Part shown: positions 26,633 through 35,752 of the stretch, one piece after another
How positions within the stretch are numbered: position 1 is the first letter of the stretch
Layout: every line of letters begins with the position of its first letter
DNA from: Jaenimonas drosophilae
Lineage: Eukaryota; Euglenozoa; Kinetoplastea; Trypanosomatida; Trypanosomatidae
DNA length: 42,177 bases
Assembly (NCBI GenBank): GCA_030849065.1
Contig: JASAON010001532.1
Coordinates: 6,236-48,412 of the forward strand
Direction of reading: 5' to 3'
The notes under the pieces: model-generated
Told to the model about the DNA's origin: nothing
The model's database searches: none
What the model saw: the letters and a program-made list of their open reading frames with translations, nothing else
Translations under genes and position numbers: made by a program

Positions 26633-27165
26633 GAGGGGTGGTGAAGCGGTGGGTGTCATCATCATCATCATGTGCGGTCATTTTCTATTTTTCATGACGT
26701 TCGGAAGTCGTTGGCCCACGCCGTAGAATCTTTTGTATTACCCGCGTGTGGTGCTCCTCCTCCGTGAGCTGCACACACACACGCGGCGGCGGGGAGTGGG
26801 CTCGCAACTGTTGGAGATAGAGCTACAGCCAAACTCATTCACTTCTTGCTCTGTGGCAACGGTGTAGTGCGCCATACCAACCACGGACGACCTCCTACCG
26901 CACATGCAACAACTCATTACCTTTTCTCACTTCCCTGCTCTTCTCTTCAAGCTAGTGAAGCAGGCGTTCTTCCGACTCTGCTTGTTGTGCCCCACCATTG
27001 TTGGGGGGAGCGGTACATTGCTTGAAGGAAGCGGCGTAGATTTCTGACCATCTACTCCACATACTGATCACGGCCTGTGCAGTGTTGCTGGCACAAGGAT
27101 CTCTTCAATCCCTTAGTTTGGTGCGTCCACGCGTGTAGTTCATCTGTTCTCTCCCTCCTCTTCAG
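26633..27165 (+). other. Intergenic region with TCA repeat
   Basis: 533 bases without a supported gene. A (TCA)n microsatellite lies at about 26656-26671. The last 25 bases are CT-rich and end in TCTTCAG directly against the ATG at 27166; another AG is at 27137-27138. Confidence 0.5.
27164..27165 (+). promoter_or_regulatory. Trans-splice acceptor abutting the ATG at 27166
   Basis: AG after CTCTCCCTCCTCTTC with no base between it and the ATG. The mRNA would carry the spliced leader joined directly to the start codon, or else use the ATG at 27199. Confidence 0.5.
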
Positions 27166-27753
27166 ATGTTTCGCCGTACACAACGTCGGCTGGTAAGCAT
27201 GGCCACCCTCACGGGGGTGGAGATTGAGCCCTACACCGCTAAATCGCTCTTCTTGTTCGGATTCATCGCCTCTGTTGGGTTCCTCTCTGTATATGCCGTG
27301 AAGGAAACCAAAAAGGCGGGGCCCATTGAGCTCCCCGAGGATCTGGCGGCCTACCGCGAGCGCCACAATGATCCACGCCGCCCTCCATGGCCGCTGCTGC
27401 ACCAGCGTGTGGTGCTTCTCCGCGAAGGCAAGAGCCCGATGGAGGACCTAGCCCTCTTGTGGGAACAAACACGCCACTACTACCCACATGACTGGTTGGT
27501 TCCGCTGGAGCTCACTCAGGTGCTGAAGTACACCAGTGGCGTCTTCCTGCAAAACTACGTTCCTGACCCAGACCAACTACGCAAGGAGGTACTCATGCAG
27601 CTTTTGGATGTGAAGTACGGCCGCGTGAGCGATCCAAATGGCGGGCGCGTCAATCGCGATGTGGATGAGATCATTTCCATGGCGGTGGACGATCTGGAGG
27701 CGATGGACCTCAATCCAACGACGGACGTCGTGATGGTTCCTCGGCACACGTAG
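27166..27753 (+). CDS. Small single-pass membrane protein, probably mitochondrial
   Basis: A 195-residue protein I cannot identify. The N-terminus MFRRTQRRLVSMATL is basic and amphipathic-looking, and one hydrophobic segment lies at about residues 38-52 (LFGFIASVGFLSVYAV). This is the arrangement of many kinetoplastid mitochondrial inner-membrane subunits. The remainder is soluble and contains RRPPWPLLHQRVVLL, HYYPHDWLVPLELTQVLKY and a C-terminal acidic helix. No catalytic motif is evident. The acceptor AG at 27164-27165 touches the ATG, so the first start would have no leader of its own. The second ATG at 27199 (giving 184 residues and removing most of the basic leader) is therefore a real alternative. 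A respiratory-complex or import-complex subunit is possible but unproven. Confidence 0.65.
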   Translation: MFRRTQRRLVSMATLTGVEIEPYTAKSLFLFGFIASVGFLSVYAVKETKKAGPIELPEDLAAYRERHNDPRRPPWPLLHQRVVLLREGKSPMEDLALLWEQTRHYYPHDWLVPLELTQVLKYTSGVFLQNYVPDPDQLRKEVLMQLLDVKYGRVSDPNGGRVNRDVDEIISMAVDDLEAMDLNPTTDVVMVPRHT

Positions 27754-27974
27754 TACCACTGTGTGTGTGTGTTCGGTCAAGGTGTTCCACCATCCATGAT
27801 CACTCCTTCTCACTCTGAGATACATATGTGCGTGTGTGTGCGTGTGTGGTGTATGGGTATGAGTAATGATCCTCCATCATGTACCTCTCTTCTTCGTTCC
27901 TCTTTTCATTTTGACCAAGAATTCTGAGAGCGGAAGCACACATACACGCACCGCCAACACACCCGCTTAGATCC

Positions 27975-29996
27975 ATGCCTCCCAAGAAGTCCACTGCTGC
28001 AGCCAAGAAGAAGGTGCCAAAGTCAGCCACACCAAAGAAGGCGCCCGCGAAGAAGTCCGCCCCAGCCAAGAAGGCGGCGGCTAAGAAAGCACCCGCAACC
28101 CAAGTGAAGAAGAAGGCCGCACCCAAGTCAGCGCCATCCAAGAAGGCCCCGGCGAAGGCGGCCGGAGCCAAGAAGGCTGTTGCCAAGTCCTCCATAGCTC
28201 CCACCAAATCTGCTGGCTCCACGGTGAGCTACGGCAGGTGGATGTGGATGAATGATAGCGGCACGTGGAGCCCCTTTGACATACGCCAAAACGATGTGAT
28301 GGAGCAGGCCTACACGCAGTCCATGAAGCAGCACACGAAGATTGCCAACCTAAAGTACAACAACTGGGATTATGACATTGACTTCGCCACCATGACACAA
28401 AAGAACAAATCGACGGGCCGTGTGCGCAAGCTCCAGCGAGACGTACTGGCAAGCACTTCATCGGGCAAGACGAAGGAGTCTGCCGTTGGCAAGCGTCAGC
28501 GCACCTTGCAAAAGGGCCGTGGTGTGGTGGATTCCCTCTCTGGCAAGGCGGACTCCTGCCACGTCTACGAAGGTGTTGATGGGACGGTGTTTCAGTGTAC
28601 CCTGAACCAAACCAACGTCTCAACCAACAACAACAAGTTCTACATTATCCAGCTTCTGGAGGCGGATGACGTGAATCAGCAATTCTTCCTCTTCACACGT
28701 TGGGGAAGAGTCGGCGTGGATGGATACACCATGACGGAGCCCTTCACGAACGTGCTGCCCGCCATCGCCGCCTTCAAGCGAAAGTTCCGAGACAAAACCA
28801 GCAACGACTGGGATTCTCGTGCAACCTTCACCAAGGTGCCTGGCAAGTACTTCTTCATGCAGATGGACTACACAGCCAGTGATGATGCGGCCACGGCTGC
28901 CCCAACTCCAAAGAAGGCCCGCCAAGAATCCTCCGTCGCCGCATCCAAGCTCCCCAAGGCGGTGCAGGAGCTGATGCAGCTCATTGGCAGCAAGGAGGCG
29001 CTCAACACAACCTTGAAGGAGCTCGAGATTGATACCGCCAAGATGCCACTCGGGAAGATCTCCAAGACACAAATCCAGACGGCCTACACCTACCTCAAGA
29101 CGATTGAGGCAGAGCTCAAGAAGAAGAACCCCAAGGTGGAGGAGGCCACGGGCCTCTTCTACACCCTCATTCCTCATGACTTTGGCTTTCGTCGTCCGCC
29201 CCTCATTGACTCCGTGGCACGCCTGAAGGAGAAGATGGAGCTGCTCGAGACCTTGTCGCAGCTCGAGATCGCCACCAAGCTGCTGGACGAGGGAACCAAG
29301 AAGGCCAAGGAGCTCGAGCACCCACTGGATCGAAGCTACCATTCACTCAAGTGCGATGTGGTGCCCGTGGCAGAAAGCGATGCAGACTTCAAGCGCATCG
29401 TGGAGTACGCCGCAAACACCCAAGGAAAGACGCACACCGCCTTCAAGATTCGGGTGGAGCGTGTGTTCCGCATCCGTCGCAGTGCCGAGGAGGCCAAGTA
29501 TCAGGCGCACTCCAAGTCCATCTCGAACAAGCAAATGTTGTGGCACGGAAGCCGGTCAACCAATTTCATGGGCATCTTGTCTCAGGGTTTGCGCATCGCC
29601 CCACCCGAGGCACCCGTCACTGGATACATGTTTGGCAAGGGCATCTACCTGGCTGATGTGTGCTCCAAGTCTGCCAACTACTGCAACACCACGCGAACCC
29701 ACAATACGGGCCTGATGCTGCTGTGTGAGGCCGCCCTCGGTACCACGAAGGACTTCACCGGTGCCTCCTACATGGAGAAGTCCCCCAAGGGCCACCACAG
29801 CACCAAGGGTGTTGGCCGCATGTATCCAGACCCGCGTGGATGCTTCACCGGTGCCGATGGCGTCATGTGGCCCAAGGGCAAGATGATGGATGATGCCAAG
29901 CTCAAGACCTCACTCCTCTACCCGGAGTATATTGTGTACGACACCGCCCAGGTGGCCATGCGCTATCTTGTCCAAATGAAGTTCGAGTACAAGTAA
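27975..29996 (+). CDS. PARP: Poly(ADP-ribose) polymerase with H1-like tail, WWE and WGR domains
   Basis: A 673-residue nuclear PARP. Residues 1-75 are an Ala/Lys/Pro tail like kinetoplastid histone H1. A WWE domain follows at about 80-155, with GRWMWMNDSGTWSPF, YDIDFATMTQKN and STGRVRKLQRD. Then come a WGR domain at about 190-300 (LFTRWGRVGVDGY), the PARP regulatory helical domain at about 320-450, and the catalytic domain to the end. The H-Y-E triad is intact: H524 (LWHGSRS), Y569 (KSANYC) and E651 (PEYIVYD), so polymer synthesis from NAD+ is expected. WGR domains sense DNA ends, WWE domains can bind iso-ADP-ribose, and the basic tail should bind DNA. The likely acceptor is AG at 27918-27919. 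Confidence 0.95.
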   Translation: MPPKKSTAAAKKKVPKSATPKKAPAKKSAPAKKAAAKKAPATQVKKKAAPKSAPSKKAPAKAAGAKKAVAKSSIAPTKSAGSTVSYGRWMWMNDSGTWSPFDIRQNDVMEQAYTQSMKQHTKIANLKYNNWDYDIDFATMTQKNKSTGRVRKLQRDVLASTSSGKTKESAVGKRQRTLQKGRGVVDSLSGKADSCHVYEGVDGTVFQCTLNQTNVSTNNNKFYIIQLLEADDVNQQFFLFTRWGRVGVDGYTMTEPFTNVLPAIAAFKRKFRDKTSNDWDSRATFTKVPGKYFFMQMDYTASDDAATAAPTPKKARQESSVAASKLPKAVQELMQLIGSKEALNTTLKELEIDTAKMPLGKISKTQIQTAYTYLKTIEAELKKKNPKVEEATGLFYTLIPHDFGFRRPPLIDSVARLKEKMELLETLSQLEIATKLLDEGTKKAKELEHPLDRSYHSLKCDVVPVAESDADFKRIVEYAANTQGKTHTAFKIRVERVFRIRRSAEEAKYQAHSKSISNKQMLWHGSRSTNFMGILSQGLRIAPPEAPVTGYMFGKGIYLADVCSKSANYCNTTRTHNTGLMLLCEAALGTTKDFTGASYMEKSPKGHHSTKGVGRMYPDPRGCFTGADGVMWPKGKMMDDAKLKTSLLYPEYIVYDTAQVAMRYLVQMKFEYK

Positions 29997-30471
29997 GCGT
30001 GTGTATGTGTGCTACTTCACACCCTCATCACAAGACCTCATCCTTGTTGCTATATATACGTTGTCCGAGGAAGTCTTCAGGACGGGATTATTGCACCCCA
30101 GCACGCTCACACACAAGTGAAGGAGTCTTTGCCATAGCCTCGCACGTGCACCTCTCACTGGGTAAGTATGAAGATGAGCTCTCCGGTATTTTCTTCCTTT
30201 GCTCTGGTTTGTTATCATCGCTTCGCGCTGTGTCCTCCACGCACCGATACCTCGTGGATTCGAGCACCAACACACCAACCTCCTACTTGAGCTCATGCAC
30301 CAACACGAACAACAACTTGCACTTATGATTGCCTTCACACATCTGCAATGACAAAGTACTTCTGCTTCTTCTAATCCTCTTCTCTTCATGAAGGTGTTGG
30401 TACGCTCGAGAGTGTTGCGTCTTCATCCATCCTTCTTCACAGAAGCCAAGGTACATCGGTGGTACGGCACC
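29997..30471 (+). other. Intergenic region and leader of the 400-residue protein
   Basis: No gene is seen. Pyrimidine tracts at about 30358-30387 and 30420-30439 precede AGs at 30393-30394 and 30441-30442. An in-frame ATG at 30388 sits inside the first tract and would be removed if either AG is the acceptor. The first ATG after both is 30472. Confidence 0.5.
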
Positions 30472-31674
30472 ATGACTGCCTTGGCAACACGAGTGGCGGT
30501 GCGAAATGCGCTGGAGCTTCCCAAGATGCTTGTGGCAGCCGCCCAGCCCTACCAAACATTGGCGGGCCCGGCACTAAGCGTGGACTTCCTCTACCAGCCA
30601 CAACTCCTCCCGTTTCAGAGCCACCCGATGCTGCGTACATCATGTACCCCACGAGCATACCCCTCCCCGGACCACTCAGCCTCCGCGGCAGTGTACTACC
30701 ACGTCCTCCTACACACTCTGGCGGAGTTTGCCGAGACCCCACGCCCGGTGCGAAGCAGCGCCGTGAAGATTCTCCACGCACCAATCGAAGACTTTTGGCG
30801 GTCCGTTGGCACACTTAACACAATGTACGGCAGCCATCTCCCTGCAGCCATGAATCCTGGGGTGGAGGAGGTACGCCGACGTGGGCATCCTTCCATGGGC
30901 GCCGTGGAGCTCTCCAGACCTGCACACCGGCCGGAGCTCGATGTTCGGCTGACCCTCTACGACAGCCAACACCGGCCGATGAGTACCTTGTGCTTGACGG
31001 GGCCGGGCTCCTCGACGGCGATGGACCCACAGGCCAGTACCGCCGCCCCACACACGGCGCCATTGCGCCGTACGCCACTTCCGCTCCTTCCCCCACCTAC
31101 CAGCCCCGAAGGCTTTCGTTCGGCTGGGACTGGTGGGGAAGCATCCCATGGCACCAACACCAACGTGCATGTGCCTCTGCTGAGCAATGTGGGGGAGTCG
31201 GTGGCCATCTTTGGTGGGTTGTATGGTGAGCGCATGGTGCTCCGCGATGGTGGCATCGCCCTCCGTGCGTGCTACCGCTGGACGGACCTCATCCCCACAC
31301 CTGATGCAGATGAAGAAGGGCCATCCGCAGGCACCCATGAAGAGATGCCACCGTGGGTGTTGCTGCGCTGCGTGGGGGAAGTTGGCCAGGAGCTGGTGCG
31401 TGGGCATCCCGCGGCATCTCCTTCTTCCGTATCCCACCTCGCCAGCTACCACTACGTGCAGAGTGGAGATGCGATCTTCAATGAGCCTCTGGATGTGGTG
31501 GTGGCACCACCCCGCCACCACACACACTTTCGTGTTCCGCGATGGCGGCATGTGGTTGGCCTCCCAATCCAGCCCGAGGGCCCATGCACCATCCTTCGTC
31601 TTGAAGTACGTCAGCGTGGATCATTGGTCCTCAGCGGCACCTTCTTCTTCAGCATGGCCACACCCACCAACTAA
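30472..31674 (+). CDS. Unidentified 400-residue protein
   Basis: I do not recognise this protein. It has a helical N-terminus (MTALATRVAVRNALELPKM) that could be a mitochondrial leader, and a region with beta-strand character. A Pro/Ser/Thr-rich stretch at about residues 180-230 is probably disordered. The C-terminal part has alternating hydrophobic strands, for example ALRACYRWTDLI, WVLLRCVGEVGQEL and TILRLEVRQRGSLVLSGTFF. That last half resembles a beta-sandwich more than an enzyme. No metal-binding or nucleotide motif is visible. The frame is open to an earlier ATG at 30388, giving 428 residues, but that codon lies within the pyrimidine tract. The codon usage is like its neighbours, which supports a real gene. 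Confidence 0.6.
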   Translation: MTALATRVAVRNALELPKMLVAAAQPYQTLAGPALSVDFLYQPQLLPFQSHPMLRTSCTPRAYPSPDHSASAAVYYHVLLHTLAEFAETPRPVRSSAVKILHAPIEDFWRSVGTLNTMYGSHLPAAMNPGVEEVRRRGHPSMGAVELSRPAHRPELDVRLTLYDSQHRPMSTLCLTGPGSSTAMDPQASTAAPHTAPLRRTPLPLLPPPTSPEGFRSAGTGGEASHGTNTNVHVPLLSNVGESVAIFGGLYGERMVLRDGGIALRACYRWTDLIPTPDADEEGPSAGTHEEMPPWVLLRCVGEVGQELVRGHPAASPSSVSHLASYHYVQSGDAIFNEPLDVVVAPPRHHTHFRVPRWRHVVGLPIQPEGPCTILRLEVRQRGSLVLSGTFFFSMATPTN

Positions 31675-32162
31675 GGTGCAAGCCAAACAAGTTATACGTT
31701 CAATCCACCTCTTGTTGTGTGTGTGTGTGTGTGTGTACGTGTGTATCTGACTCCATGGGTACTTCGTCTCTTTCTTTTTGTTCTTTGTTCTGTTGTTGTG
31801 TTGTTGTTGCAACAGGGAGTTGCCTGACCGGACCCTCTCCGTATCCGTCTGCCTCCCTGAGAGGTCAGCCGCTCCTCCCTCCCTACACACAGCGCCACTC
31901 ACTCATCATTGGCACAATTCACTTCATTGATATTCATAGTCGCACAACGCCGTCGTTCGAGCCCTCCTCCCTCCCAAAAAAAAATATCGGCGCGCTTTGT
32001 TTGCCCTCTCTTTTTTCTTCATTTGGCAGATCGCCGAGCTTCGTCTTCGGCGGCGGTGGAGAGGCCCCATCGATAGTTGTTGTGCAGCAGTAGCTGTGTT
32101 TCGTTATTCTTGTTAGTGTCGCGGCCCCCCTACACACACGCTCATACTCATACCACTGCCTA
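31675..32162 (+). other. Intergenic region with TG repeat and pyrimidine tract
   Basis: 488 bases without a supported gene. A TG repeat lies at about 31716-31736. A tract at about 32003-32022 is followed by AG at 32028-32029, a good acceptor for the gene at 32163, leaving a leader of 133 bases with no ATG. Confidence 0.5.
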
Positions 32163-33929
32163 ATGGGCAAGCAGAAGCGGATGGGGCGTGGCAGGCTTGC
32201 CAATGAGCTCCTCGGTACGCAATCCAGCGGTTCACAATACGAGGCTGCGACGCATCGTCCAGCACCACGTGCACGCCTGCCACGCCGCCCCTACGTGGAT
32301 TCCATCACTCTGAAGCGTGCCTTCATGCTCCAGAACTTTCAGTTTGTGCTTCGCGCCGACCTCCTCAGCGTGAAGATGAGCGGCGGTCAGCTGCCGCAGG
32401 GTCAGCGCCGGCTGGTGGAGTGTTTGCGGTCCAGCGACCAAATGGTGCCGTGGGAGGCGGTGCATTCCGTGGTGGTACGCACCACCGTGGATGATTTTCA
32501 GTGCCCCATTTGTTTGGAGCTCCCCACCGCCCCTCGCATCACGGAGTGCGGCCACACATATTGCCTCCCCTGTGTGCTGCGCTACCTCAGACTGCAGAAG
32601 GAGGGCGGCCTGCCACGCACCTGCCCCGTGTGTAGCTCCATCATCGCCCCCTACGCCCTCCGCCCCTGCCGACTGCATCCCGTCCGCCACCTCGCCATTG
32701 GCCAACATGTTCGCTTCGATCTCTTCCTGCGCGAGCGCTACTCGTGCATCCTGCACCGGTACGATGATCCACGTGTGGTGGATGGCGGGGCCTCCTTCCA
32801 GGTGCCCATTTCGGAGCTCGCCCTCCCCTCCTGCACCGAGCCCTGCGGGATCCAAAGCCGATATGTCTTAACCACCTCGCAATATGAATCCAGCCAACGC
32901 CTGCTCGACGCGACGAGCATCTCGGAGCGGCTGCGCACGCTGGAGGAGGTATCCCGCCCCATGTCTCAGGGCGATGCGGAGGAGGAGCGTTTTCTGCTGG
33001 AGTCGCTGAATGAAGTAACGCAGGAGCCCAAGGGCCTCTCGCCCTCGCTCCTGCGCAGCTCTCCGCCCCTCGGGCCACGTCCGGTGGAGCAGAAGGAGGG
33101 CGAGACGCGGTGGTTTGAGATGTACGTGGAGGGGGAGGGCCAGCCCTACTACCTCCACATGGTATCGGTGAAGATGCTGCGCCACGATGCGAAGCTGCGC
33201 GGGATGCCGATGGTGGAAACGGTGAGTGCGCCGATCGAGGCCATCACGGAGATGAATCAGGATGAAGAAACGCGGCGCATCTACAAGGTGTTCTCTCACG
33301 TTCCCCTACATGGCACCATCAAGCTCTGTGTGCTGGATCTGCAGGATGTGGTGCTGCCGGATACGATGTTGGCTTTTCAGGCCACCTTGGCGGAGATGCG
33401 CACACAGCGACGGGTGAAGGAGCGGGCAGAAAACCAACACGCCGAGGAAGATGCCTCGTGGCGGCAATATCTTCACAAGTACAGCGGCGGGCAGCTCGGC
33501 GGCTATCCAGAGCCAGCGGCCCTCTCCGACGAGGTGAGCTGCTTTGAGACGGAGAGCATGCCCTACCTCCAACTCTCCACAGGATCGGGCTGGAGCGATC
33601 ATGGCCTGCCCCCCAACACCCTTGACACGCGCCAACGTGCGACGAAGCGCCAGGACCTCTCGAGCAACCTCACCTCACCGCACCCGCAGCCCAAGGCCAC
33701 GTCTGGCGTTCCCAGCTCGGCCAGTATAAACAGCGGATGCTGGGCAAGTGGGGGGAGTGCGGCGAAGCTCTTCGCCAAGAATAAGAACACATCGGCCATC
33801 TCCGGTACAACGGTCACCTGGGGCCGGCACGAGCACACCTTCATGCGTGAGGCACAAACGCATGTGGACCCCAACAACACCAACGCGCGAAAGAACGGCA
33901 ACAACAACACCCACGGGCATGCGCTGTGA
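32163..33929 (+). CDS. RNF10: RNF10/Mag2-like RING E3 ubiquitin ligase
   Basis: A 588-residue protein matching RNF10. It has the pre-RING block MLQNFQFVLRADL (family VQANCQFVV) and VPWEAVHSVVVRT, followed by a C3HC4 RING at about residues 114-158 (CPICLELPTAPRITECGHTYC, then CPVC). After the RING come the distinctive family segments QPYYLHMVSVKMLRHD (family HMFLHPVNVRCL), APIEAITEMNQDEETRRIYK and FSHVPLHGTIKLCVLDLQ (family YLSHLPLTCEFSICEL). RNF10 and yeast Mag2 ubiquitylate small ribosomal subunit proteins uS3 and uS5 when initiation or elongation stalls, marking 40S subunits for decay. That role is inferred here. All RING ligands are present. The C-terminal 130 residues are Ser/Thr/Asn-rich and disordered. 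Confidence 0.87.
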   Translation: MGKQKRMGRGRLANELLGTQSSGSQYEAATHRPAPRARLPRRPYVDSITLKRAFMLQNFQFVLRADLLSVKMSGGQLPQGQRRLVECLRSSDQMVPWEAVHSVVVRTTVDDFQCPICLELPTAPRITECGHTYCLPCVLRYLRLQKEGGLPRTCPVCSSIIAPYALRPCRLHPVRHLAIGQHVRFDLFLRERYSCILHRYDDPRVVDGGASFQVPISELALPSCTEPCGIQSRYVLTTSQYESSQRLLDATSISERLRTLEEVSRPMSQGDAEEERFLLESLNEVTQEPKGLSPSLLRSSPPLGPRPVEQKEGETRWFEMYVEGEGQPYYLHMVSVKMLRHDAKLRGMPMVETVSAPIEAITEMNQDEETRRIYKVFSHVPLHGTIKLCVLDLQDVVLPDTMLAFQATLAEMRTQRRVKERAENQHAEEDASWRQYLHKYSGGQLGGYPEPAALSDEVSCFETESMPYLQLSTGSGWSDHGLPPNTLDTRQRATKRQDLSSNLTSPHPQPKATSGVPSSASINSGCWASGGSAAKLFAKNKNTSAISGTTVTWGRHEHTFMREAQTHVDPNNTNARKNGNNNTHGHAL

Positions 33930-34345
33930 TACATATGTGCATCTCGCATGAAGATGATGATAATGATGATGATGATGATGATGCCAGCGCATGCTGGATC
34001 TCATCTGACTACGTCGTGGGCTCTCTCTCCTTCCCTACTCAACGAGTATCTGATGTGGATGAAGATGGCGCGGTGAATCTGAAAAATGTTCTTGTCGCAT
34101 CCAAGATTGGAGCACAATGTTATGTTGTTGTTGTTGTGTGTGTGTGTGTGTTCTCTCCCCTCTCTGCTGCATGATGATGTACGTGCATGTGCTTCTTTTT
34201 GTTGTTGCTTTCTTCTCTTCATTGCTCCACCTTCACGCATTCATCAGCGACACGCCCTTCTTCGCAGTCACGAAGGCCCCCCGCAGGGAGCGGGGTGGTG
34301 TGCGCATAAGAAGAAAACCAACGAAGCGGATAGAGATAGAAGCCG
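33930..34345 (+). other. Intergenic region with ATG/GTT/TG repeats
   Basis: 416 bases without a supported gene. It has an ATGATG microsatellite at about 33953-33983 and a GTT then TG repeat at about 34124-34151. T-rich tracts at about 34191-34225 lead to acceptors AG 34246-34247 and AG 34266-34267. The ATG at 34346 is the first after them. Confidence 0.5.
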
Positions 34346-35578
34346 ATGCGTTCATCATCCTACGCACAGAACCCGGGCACCAACATACCACGCAGCGGAG
34401 GTACTCATGCATCACACCAGCCAGAACATCGAGCACGAAGTGTGCCACTGGAGCCATCATCCATGCAGTTGGGGTGTTCTCCCTCCCCGAGCGGAGATGC
34501 CGTCATGGATGATCATCGACGTAGCGCCACACGCCAAGGAAGGCCATCGTCGGCCACCATCTCTGCCGAATCTGCGTTGCAGTCGGTGCATCCCCTCCTC
34601 GAGCGCTACCGGCGGGAGGTGGAGCAGCTCCGTCAGGAGGTGAGTGCCGGACGGAGCAGAGAAGCTCGCTTGACGCAGCAGATGCATGGCATGGTGGTGG
34701 AGTACGCCAAGCTTCGGCAACACCACGGCGGGTCGCATGTGCCAGGGTGGGAAGACGGCGTTGGCGCGGCAACGCATGGCACATCCGCTGGACGAGGTGT
34801 GGTGGTGGAGGGCGCCACAAGCATCCACCACACTGAGGAGTGGCAGGCGGCGCAGGAGTACATCGCGGCGCTGGAGGAGGAGGTGGCTAAGCACAAGCGT
34901 CGGGCCCAGGAGGCGGAGCTCCACCTTCGCACCACCACAGGACGTCTGGCAGCCTACGAAGAAGCCATCAACAAGCGTACCAACGCCGCGGTACATGCAT
35001 CCCCACAACAAGAGAATGATGGCAACACCGACAACAACAATCACGTACATCTGTGTCAGTGTCTCAGTGCAACCAACTATCTTGTGAAGGTATTCAACGC
35101 GATGGAGCACTGCACCCACACCAAACACCAAACCCCTGACGGATGCTCACGAAGCTTGCTTGACTGCACCCAACGCTGCCTACAAGCCGCTGCCAAGGGC
35201 AGCACGGAAGGACGCTCGGACCTCCTTTTGCGCGGTGAGGGGCGCTCCACCGCGGAGCTCATCGTTGATGTGCGCGAGGAGCTCGCCTACTGCGAGGTAT
35301 CTGCGGTACGCTTGGCCGCACGGCACCTCCACAGTGGGATGCCGCCACCATCTCCGGAGTCAGAGACACTGGAGCACAGCGAAGCATCTGCACCCACCAC
35401 CAGCAGTAGCAGCAGCAGCAGAAGCAGAAGCAGAAGCACCTCATTGGATGGATCCAACGCCGAGACCGCTGGCCCGGTGGCGGAGCAGATGGATGAGTCC
35501 GCGTACACTGACGATACCCCGCCACCAAAGCCCCTCTCCACGGTGCGTATGATGAATGATGAGTGCTACGTCCAGTGA
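34346..35578 (+). CDS. Coiled-coil protein of unknown function
   Basis: A 410-residue protein I do not recognise. The first 75 residues are Ser/Pro/Arg-rich and disordered. Residues about 85-125 (LLERYRREVEQLRQEV and following) and 170-215 (AAQEYIAALEEEVAKHKRRA) form heptad coiled coils. The middle has a short Cys/His-containing segment around NATNYL-type text with CLSATNYLVKVF and CTQRCLQAA. It may form a second helical unit with LIVDVREELAYCEVSAVRLAARHL. A short Ser then Arg-Ser stretch near residues 350-362 is an RS-like repeat. Such proteins are often cytoskeletal or basal-body components, but nothing here is diagnostic. Codon use is like its neighbours. Confidence 0.6.
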   Translation: MRSSSYAQNPGTNIPRSGGTHASHQPEHRARSVPLEPSSMQLGCSPSPSGDAVMDDHRRSATRQGRPSSATISAESALQSVHPLLERYRREVEQLRQEVSAGRSREARLTQQMHGMVVEYAKLRQHHGGSHVPGWEDGVGAATHGTSAGRGVVVEGATSIHHTEEWQAAQEYIAALEEEVAKHKRRAQEAELHLRTTTGRLAAYEEAINKRTNAAVHASPQQENDGNTDNNNHVHLCQCLSATNYLVKVFNAMEHCTHTKHQTPDGCSRSLLDCTQRCLQAAAKGSTEGRSDLLLRGEGRSTAELIVDVREELAYCEVSAVRLAARHLHSGMPPPSPESETLEHSEASAPTTSSSSSSRSRSRSTSLDGSNAETAGPVAEQMDESAYTDDTPPPKPLSTVRMMNDECYVQ

Positions 35579-35752
35579 GGTGGATGCAACACCAACCCCC
35601 CAACATGAATCTGTGTGCCCACTAGCACGCGTCCTACCAAACACACGCGTACTACATGAATACTCACATCATCAACCTTCTTCTTTTCGTTTCATCATCA
35701 TCATCATCATGATTGTTAGATCGCACAACTTAGCCCACCGTGTTCCTTCATC

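Noticed and set aside
31719..32093. 124-residue + strand frame in the gap before RNF10
   Set aside because: Starts in a TG repeat (MCVCVCTC) and reads Ser/Phe-rich pyrimidine tracts.
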